Assembly (NCBI GenBank): GCA_902775025.1
Contig: CACYKP010000019.1
Location: 1 to 58,428 of the forward strand
Length of the DNA: 58,428 nt
Direction: 5' to 3'
From: an uncultured bacterium
Lineage (GTDB): Bacteria; Cyanobacteriota; Vampirovibrionia; Gastranaerophilales; Gastranaerophilaceae
The notes beneath the pieces are model-generated. The model saw nothing but the letters and a program-made list of their open reading frames with translations. It was not told the DNA's origin and did not search any database. Position numbers and translations under genes: made by a program. Below, one piece after another: positions 53,693 to 58,428 of this stretch (positions within the stretch are counted from its first letter, which is position 1; every line of letters starts with the position of its first letter).

Positions 53693-55231
53693 CTATTTAG
53701 AGATTTTAGCAATTTCAATTTCTCCGGGCGTAAGAGAAGTTGTAAGCTTTCTTTTGTGAATTTGCATACTTCCGTCGCCTTGAACTAGCTCTATAAAATC
53801 GTCTTTATGTAATCTAGGAAGTTTTACACAAATATCATCTTTTGTATTTTTAAAATCTAAGTTCCCAAGTACAATTATCCTTTCGGGATGTTTTTCTTTT
53901 GAACTTATCATAAATGCGAATATTTTTTCATCGTCTGTTTTAAGCGGTGTAAATTCTCCTTTAGTAATCAAGTCAATGTTTTCGTCTCTAAATTTATATG
54001 CATTTTTAAAATTATTTAAAACTTGCTCGTTAATTCCCTTTTGTCCGCCTTTTGGTGTTCTGGAGAAGTTGAATATATCAAGCTTTCCTCTGTGAACAAA
54101 ATATGTTTCGTCATCTGTTTGAGTGTATTTTGCTTTACCGTTTGCCCAAGGGTATATGTATTCATCGCCATAAGGGAACCCGTCGATTGAATACGGATTG
54201 TATGGCAATACGGCTTCAAGCCATGATATCATAACTGAGAAATCAGCACCGTGAAGAATAACAGGGCTTACTTCATCATGGGTTGTAAAACTCATTATTA
54301 CACTTTTGGGTTCATTGTATGATTTTAATAATTTGTTATTAAATTTAATGTGTTCAATAAATTCATTAGCATTCCAATCCTTTAGATTAAAAAAGCTACC
54401 GTAATAGCCGTCAAATCCTGATTTTAACAGTTCGTCATAGGGCGTAAATTCTGCATACTTACTGGGAGGTTCTCTCCATGAGTCGGAAGCTTCTGCAAGG
54501 AACAAGAATTCGGAATCTTTTTCTCTTGCATATTTAGTAATCTCTTCCCAAAATTTGGAAGGTTTTATTGTTGCAACGTCGGCTCTTATACCGTCAGCAC
54601 CAAGAGCTATTATCATATCAATAAATTTTTTATGCTCATCAAGTACGTCTTGGTTAAGTTTATCGTTATTACCGGCATTTAAAAGTCTTACATCTGTCCA
54701 ATCCGTTGGGACAATAGAAATGTTTTTATCATCTTTTATAAACAATTCAGGACGTTTTAAAAATAAATCATAAGAGCCGCAGCTTGGTAAATCTATAACC
54801 ACTTTTATACCTCTTTTGTGGCATTCATCAATAAATTTTTTTGCCTGATCTTTAGGGGATAAATTGGAAGTTTTATCAACAAGCTGTTCATTAATTTTAT
54901 CAAAACCGGATATAGCATATAAAGAGCCTGCAGTTCCTAGTGCTTTTAGTTTCCCGACCGGAGTAATCGGAAGAACGTGTATTGTATTTATGCCTAGCTC
55001 TTTAATTTCATCAAGTCTTTCTATTGCATTAATGAAGTTTCCGCTTACTTCGTTTTCATCAATAATTTCGTTTCCGTTTGTATCTTGAGCATTAAATGTT
55101 CTTATATTTATTCCCAAAATATTTGCTTGATTGTTAAGAAACTTCGTTCTTAAATCATTATTTTCTCCTGCAAAAGAACTTCCCATAAAAGAAACTAACA
55201 GTGCTAAAACTAAAGCGGTTCTTTTTATCAT
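53693..55231 (-). CDS. Secreted GH13 alpha-amylase-family enzyme with an EF-hand-like loop
   Basis: 512 residues with a signal peptide (RTALVLALLVSFMGSSFA). TIM barrel with the GH13 residues: nucleophile Asp in GIRADVAT (~218), acid Glu in FLAEASDSW (~248), third Asp in TTHDE (~320), and VVIDLPSCG. Near the mature N-terminus DTNGNEIIDENE (~49-60) looks like an EF-hand calcium loop. Substrate (alpha-glucan, sucrose or trehalose) cannot be read from sequence; likely periplasmic or extracellular. Confidence 0.88.
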   Translation of the reverse strand: MIKRTALVLALLVSFMGSSFAGENNDLRTKFLNNQANILGINIRTFNAQDTNGNEIIDENEVSGNFINAIERLDEIKELGINTIHVLPITPVGKLKALGTAGSLYAISGFDKINEQLVDKTSNLSPKDQAKKFIDECHKRGIKVVIDLPSCGSYDLFLKRPELFIKDDKNISIVPTDWTDVRLLNAGNNDKLNQDVLDEHKKFIDMIIALGADGIRADVATIKPSKFWEEITKYAREKDSEFLFLAEASDSWREPPSKYAEFTPYDELLKSGFDGYYGSFFNLKDWNANEFIEHIKFNNKLLKSYNEPKSVIMSFTTHDEVSPVILHGADFSVMISWLEAVLPYNPYSIDGFPYGDEYIYPWANGKAKYTQTDDETYFVHRGKLDIFNFSRTPKGGQKGINEQVLNNFKNAYKFRDENIDLITKGEFTPLKTDDEKIFAFMISSKEKHPERIIVLGNLDFKNTKDDICVKLPRLHKDDFIELVQGDGSMQIHKRKLTTSLTPGEIEIAKISK

Positions 55232-55299
55232 GCTCTACTCCTTATTTTAATTATTTTTATATTGTAACAAATAAATAGGATTTATGCTATTATTCAAAT

Positions 55300-55782
55300 A
55301 TGTATTATTATACAAGGCAAACATATCTAAGGTTGATAACTATAACTGAACAAAGAGGATTTATAACCTCATTAAGTTTTGGGAATTATAAGAATGCAGG
55401 TAAGGTTCTGCCTGACAAAAAATTTTTAACTGAAACAATAAATCAAGCTTTTTCTCAACTGGAAGAATACTTAAATGGAAAAAGAAAAGAGTTTAGTTTG
55501 CCCCTTAATCCAAAAGGAACACCTTTTCAGCAAAAGGTATGGTCTGCTCTTTTAACAATTCCTTATGGAGAAACAAGAAGCTATAAAGATGTTGCAATGC
55601 AAATAGGAAAACCTAATGCGAGCAGGGCAATCGGTATGGCAAACCATGAAAATCCTATTCCTATATTTATTCCATGCCATAGAGTAGTATCATCAGATTG
55701 TACGCTTGGCGGATATTCCGGCAGCTTAGATGTAAAAATGCAGCTTTTACAAATAGAGAATGGGGTAGTGGTAAAGAAGTAA
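55300..55782 (+). CDS. ogt: Methylated-DNA--protein-cysteine methyltransferase
   Basis: 160 residues. GTPFQQKVWSALLTIPYGETRSYKDVA is the HTH part; active site Cys in IPIFIPCHRVV; end GGYSGSLDVKMQLL. Removes alkyl groups from O6-guanine. No clear ribosome-binding site before ATG 55300. Confidence 0.94.
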   Translation: MYYYTRQTYLRLITITEQRGFITSLSFGNYKNAGKVLPDKKFLTETINQAFSQLEEYLNGKRKEFSLPLNPKGTPFQQKVWSALLTIPYGETRSYKDVAMQIGKPNASRAIGMANHENPIPIFIPCHRVVSSDCTLGGYSGSLDVKMQLLQIENGVVVKK

Positions 55783-56182
55783 AAGGGTAAATCAAGATTA
55801 AGTTTTTCCGTAAAAAGCACAAAAAGTTGTCATTCATGTATATGTTACATAATTCGGAGACAAAATATTTTGCCGATTACAGGTTATGTAATAATCCGTC
55901 ATTCAGAGCGGGTCGTTTGCAAAATCATATTTAGTTGCATAAGATATCAGCAAAGAATCGCCATAACTTATGCAAAGAAACAATTATGGCGATACTGTCT
56001 TGAATTTGCTCCACGTTCAAATAGTAGAGTATGGTGGAGCTTGCTCTACCAATAAAAACAAGTAGTAACGGTAGACAAAACGAATGTGTGCCACACCTTT
56101 TTTGTAAGTTTAAAATAAGATAAAACCTCAGCCGAATTTCCAGTATTCGAGCGAAGCTCTCATGTTGAAATTCAATAGGGTT

Positions 56183-56324
56183 ACTAAAAGTCATATTTTA
56201 CTTTGTATGCAATTCTTCGCCCTCAAATTGATAACAGGCTCAGAAAGACGAGATTACTTATTTTAGACTTGCTCGTCATGCTGGGAGTAAGCGAAGTATC
56301 TCGTTATAAATTTGACTTTTTAGT
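56183..56324. mobile_element. MITE-like element, about 142 bp
   Basis: Ends ACTAAAAGTCA and TGACTTTTTAGT are inverted repeats. TAAGCGAAGTATCTCGTT inside is the inverse of a segment in the element at 44058. Region 55783-56375 also has a degenerate CCTCA...GAATTC arm near 56125 and a weak GTAGGGTGC hairpin at 56340; no gene seen. Confidence 0.6.
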
Positions 56325-56375
56325 CCCCTTCGAAAGTCTGTAGGGTGCAATTTTGTGTACCTTATACATTTATCC

Positions 56376-56780
56376 CTATTCTTTAATCTGAAACACACAT
56401 TTTGTACAATGAGCTTTAGGTTGCAAAACAAGATTATCGTCTAAGTCATACATTTTAGCAATTCTTGTAACCAGCGGTTCTCCGCACATTGGGCAGTGCA
56501 AATCTGTTTTATGATTAAGAATTTGTGTTTTTATATTATCAATTACTTCGTCTGAAATTTCTTGAAATTCGTAACTTCTTTCGTATTCTTTTAATTCTTT
56601 TGGTGAAATTTTAAGAACTCTGGCTATTTGTTGGCGTTGAGTTACGGATAAAAATAATTCTTTTCCGGACTCAATATCTTCTAATATTTCTAATTTAATA
56701 TTAGTTTTGTTTGCAAGTCCTACTGTAGACAATCCTGCTTTTTCTCTTTTTTGTATAATAAATTCTGCTAAACTTTCCAT
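56376..56780 (-). CDS. XRE HTH protein with C-terminal zinc ribbon
   Basis: 134 residues. HTH at ~8-60 (IIQKREKAGLSTVGLANKTNIKLEILEDIESGKEL). The C-terminus has CPMCGEP ... CTKCVFQ, four Cys that would bind zinc. Fusion of a Cro-like domain with a zinc ribbon suggests a regulator with a structural or sensing site. Divergent from the glycosyltransferase gene at 56841. Confidence 0.83.
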   Translation of the reverse strand: MESLAEFIIQKREKAGLSTVGLANKTNIKLEILEDIESGKELFLSVTQRQQIARVLKISPKELKEYERSYEFQEISDEVIDNIKTQILNHKTDLHCPMCGEPLVTRIAKMYDLDDNLVLQPKAHCTKCVFQIKE

Positions 56781-56840
56781 AATAATTATTATATACTAAA
56801 ATAATATATAGTTATCTATAAAATAATATTGGAGTAGAAG

Positions 56841-57941
56841 ATGGATAAAACAAAATTTGTTCTGCACATGGCAAAAACTTCGCTTGCAGGCGCACCATTA
56901 AGAATAGTAGACGCATTAAATAAATATACTAAATATAGTGCAAGGCTTGCAGTATATTTGCCGATTACACTGCCGGATAACAATTACATGTACCGTGAAG
57001 ATATAGTGTGGCAAAATCCTGAACAAAGAAAAGAAATTGCACAATTGGTAAAAAAAGCTGATATAATTCATTTACATCATTATATGAATACTGATTTGAC
57101 AAATCCTTTTATGATAGATTTAGTAAAGACATCAAAGCCTGATTGCAAAATTTTGCGTCATTTTCATTCGGATAAAGAGTATATTTCTAAAACCGAAATC
57201 AGATTTAATGAAAATTTTGCAAAAGATGATTTACCTAAGGTTGTTATACCTCATTATCCGGAGAGAACTTTTTTGAATTTGGATATTGTACCAAATATAA
57301 TTCCTATTAATGATGAATTGTATTTACCAAAAGAAACTAGTAATCAAAAATTAAAAATAGTTTTTTCTGCTTCAAATAAGGCTTCTTATAAGAAAAATCG
57401 CTGGGCTACAAAAGGATATCCCGAAGTTAGTACATTGTTAAGAAGATTAAGCGAAAAGTATAATTTCGAATACATAGAAATAAATGATATAGCATTTAGC
57501 GATGCAATGAAAATAAAACAGAATGCAGACATCGTAATAGGGGATGTAGTTACGGGGAGCTACCACTTAACAGAATTAGAAGCCTTATCCCAAGGTAAGC
57601 CAACTATTACTTATATGGATGGAAGAAGTGTTATGACGTTTATGAATACATTCAAAACAAAAGACATTCCATTTGTCAATGTTAATATAGACGGTTTAGA
57701 ACAAGCAATTTTAGATTTAACAAAAAATTCTGAGTTAAGAGTTCAAATAGGTAAGTTTTCACGCAGCTGGATAGAGAAACATTATGATGATTCTCAATTG
57801 ATTCAAAAATTTGTTCAAATTTATGATGACATATTAGCAAATAAAGATATTGACCGAGAAGCATGTAACGAATATTTATTAGCAAAAGATTATTTGTATA
57901 AGCAAGTATACAATTACAAATGGGAGCGTGAAGCTAAGTAA
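56841..57941 (+). CDS. Glycosyltransferase, GT4-like
   Basis: 366 residues in two Rossmann halves. N-terminal: FVLHMAKTSLAGAPLRIVDALNK, DIIHLHHYMNTD. C-terminal: IVFSASNKASYKKNRWATKGY, ADIVIGDVVTGSYHLTELEALSQGKPTITYMDG, the donor-binding E(x7)E-like region, and WIEKHYDD. Likely acts on a surface polysaccharide; sugar not readable. GGAG 8 bases before ATG. Confidence 0.83.
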   Translation: MDKTKFVLHMAKTSLAGAPLRIVDALNKYTKYSARLAVYLPITLPDNNYMYREDIVWQNPEQRKEIAQLVKKADIIHLHHYMNTDLTNPFMIDLVKTSKPDCKILRHFHSDKEYISKTEIRFNENFAKDDLPKVVIPHYPERTFLNLDIVPNIIPINDELYLPKETSNQKLKIVFSASNKASYKKNRWATKGYPEVSTLLRRLSEKYNFEYIEINDIAFSDAMKIKQNADIVIGDVVTGSYHLTELEALSQGKPTITYMDGRSVMTFMNTFKTKDIPFVNVNIDGLEQAILDLTKNSELRVQIGKFSRSWIEKHYDDSQLIQKFVQIYDDILANKDIDREACNEYLLAKDYLYKQVYNYKWEREAK

Positions 57942-57984
57942 TAACGCAAATGTAAACTTAAGTAAAAGTTTTTTAACATTTCAC

Positions 57985-58013
57985 TTGACATAAAAATTTT
58001 TTCTGTTTATAAT
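57985..58013 (+). promoter_or_regulatory. Consensus sigma-70 promoter
   Basis: TTGACA (57985-57990), 17 bases, TATAAT (58008-58013): a perfect match in both boxes and spacing, the only one seen in this window. Start predicted near 58020. Confidence 0.85.
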
Positions 58014-58019
58014 TGATAA

Positions 58020-58428
58020 TGCGCGTTGAAATGATGCGTAAAGAAATTGATTTACACTTAGGTACAAACGGTAGCCGCCAAAAAGCGGAAGGACACTACT
58101 GAAAAGCCGAAATATAACATTAGCACTTTAAAAGAATTAAGATTTGCACTTATATCAGCGATGTAACGAAATGTAAATAGTTTTTTAAAACATGTTGATT
58201 TTATTACTTGATGATATAAGATGTAGAATGTGGTTGAAAAGCCCTGTGAACGAAGCCAGTAAATAGCAGCTGAAGGAAGTTTTAGTATTTCAGTCGTTTG
58301 CAAAAATAAAAGAACTTTAAATAGCATTCGAACCTTGACAATAGAATAGTGACACATTTAAGCGATTAAATGTAAAAAAAGACGAAAGAAAACTTGTTAA
58401 TTCTAGTAAGAATGAACGGACAATAAAA
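58020..58428 (+). ncRNA. Candidate structured non-coding RNA, runs past the window edge
   Basis: No ORF of note follows the consensus promoter for over 400 bases, yet the sequence folds locally. There is a 5' hairpin GCGUU-GAAAU-GAUGC. A two-part stem follows: CGGUAG (58069-58074) pairs with CUACUG (58096-58101), enclosing CCGC / GCGG. At 58354-58373 an 8-bp stem ACAUUUAA / UUAAAUGU is closed by the GNRA loop GCGA. It lacks the RNase P P4, tmRNA, 6S and SRP signatures I know. Class unknown. Confidence 0.5.

Noticed and set aside
58019-58102. 27-codon ORF starting at the predicted transcript 5' end (MRVEMMRKEIDLHLG...)
   Set aside because: It would be leaderless, and its bases are used by hairpins. 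Coding support is absent.
58058-58357. 99-codon minus-strand ORF at the right edge
   Set aside because: No ribosome-binding site, composition unlike neighbouring proteins, and it lies antisense to the candidate structured RNA.
58020-58428. RNase P RNA, tmRNA or SRP RNA
   Set aside because: The invariant P4 stretch of RNase P, the tag-coding part of tmRNA and the GGAAGGAAGCAGCC loop of SRP RNA are not present in the visible part.

Overview
The window is AT-rich DNA from a Gram-negative bacterium. It carries lipid A genes (lpxI, lpxB), a KdsC-like phosphatase, an MlaE permease, a GT9 glycosyltransferase, a TonB-like protein, a FliO-like flagellar protein and a SigF/FliA-type sigma factor. Many of its small proteins have no recognisable family. 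This combination fits the non-photosynthetic gut sister group of Cyanobacteria (Melainabacteria/Vampirovibrionia, Gastranaerophilales). That placement is my inference from gene content; no marker tree was run.

Layout. 1-6.5 kb: end of a large unknown protein, rubredoxin flavoprotein, a 115-bp tandem array, rpmI-rplT, two unknown genes with textbook sigma-28 promoters, and a YhcH-family gene. 6.5-13.5 kb: broken lpxI, lpxB, an HTH regulator, recF, galE, lysS. 13.5-22.6 kb: response regulator / chorismate mutase / NUDIX / histidine kinase cluster, fliO-like gene, neuB-kdsC pair, a GcvH-like protein, bioF, ctpA and a secreted zincin-like protein. 22.6-25.1 kb: L10 leader, rplJ-rplL, fba. 25.1-27.7 kb: a dense repeat island that contains a DUF559 endonuclease gene. 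27.8-37 kb: alr, doubly broken miaB, prepilin peptidase and sigma factor, mlaE, ilvE, rph. 37-44 kb: tuf, rpsF-ssb-rpsR, GT9, DciA-like, nrnA, yihY. 44-50.4 kb: lineage-specific proteins, including an 877-residue one. 50.6-58 kb: broken gltX, trpS, secreted GH13 enzyme, ogt, and a glycosyltransferase. The last 0.4 kb holds a consensus promoter reading into a non-coding, hairpin-rich transcript that leaves the window.

Main points from the hunt. (1) A promoter-like motif, GCAATT-N16-CTTTATATA, occurs six times with exactly 16 bases between the boxes. Five copies precede genes for lineage-specific proteins (two with EF-hand loops) and one is an orphan. (2) A modular repeat has a CTCTCC/GGAGAG palindrome, an arm hairpin (four arm types have facing GA/GA mismatches) and a GGTGAGG end. 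Inward-facing pairs bracket a DUF559 nuclease gene, and the GGTGAGG end supplies the Shine-Dalgarno sequence for lpxB, bioF and DUF559. (3) GTAG-footed REP hairpins and a pair of ~143-bp MITE-like elements. (4) Short deletions remove conserved motifs in gltX, lpxI, miaB (twice) and yhcH; these are either assembly artefacts or real decay. (5) A candidate large structured RNA at the right edge. (6) A shared N-terminal peptide (PxN...F[KR][AG]) on otherwise unrelated small proteins.

No rRNA, tRNA, CRISPR array or prophage module was recognised.
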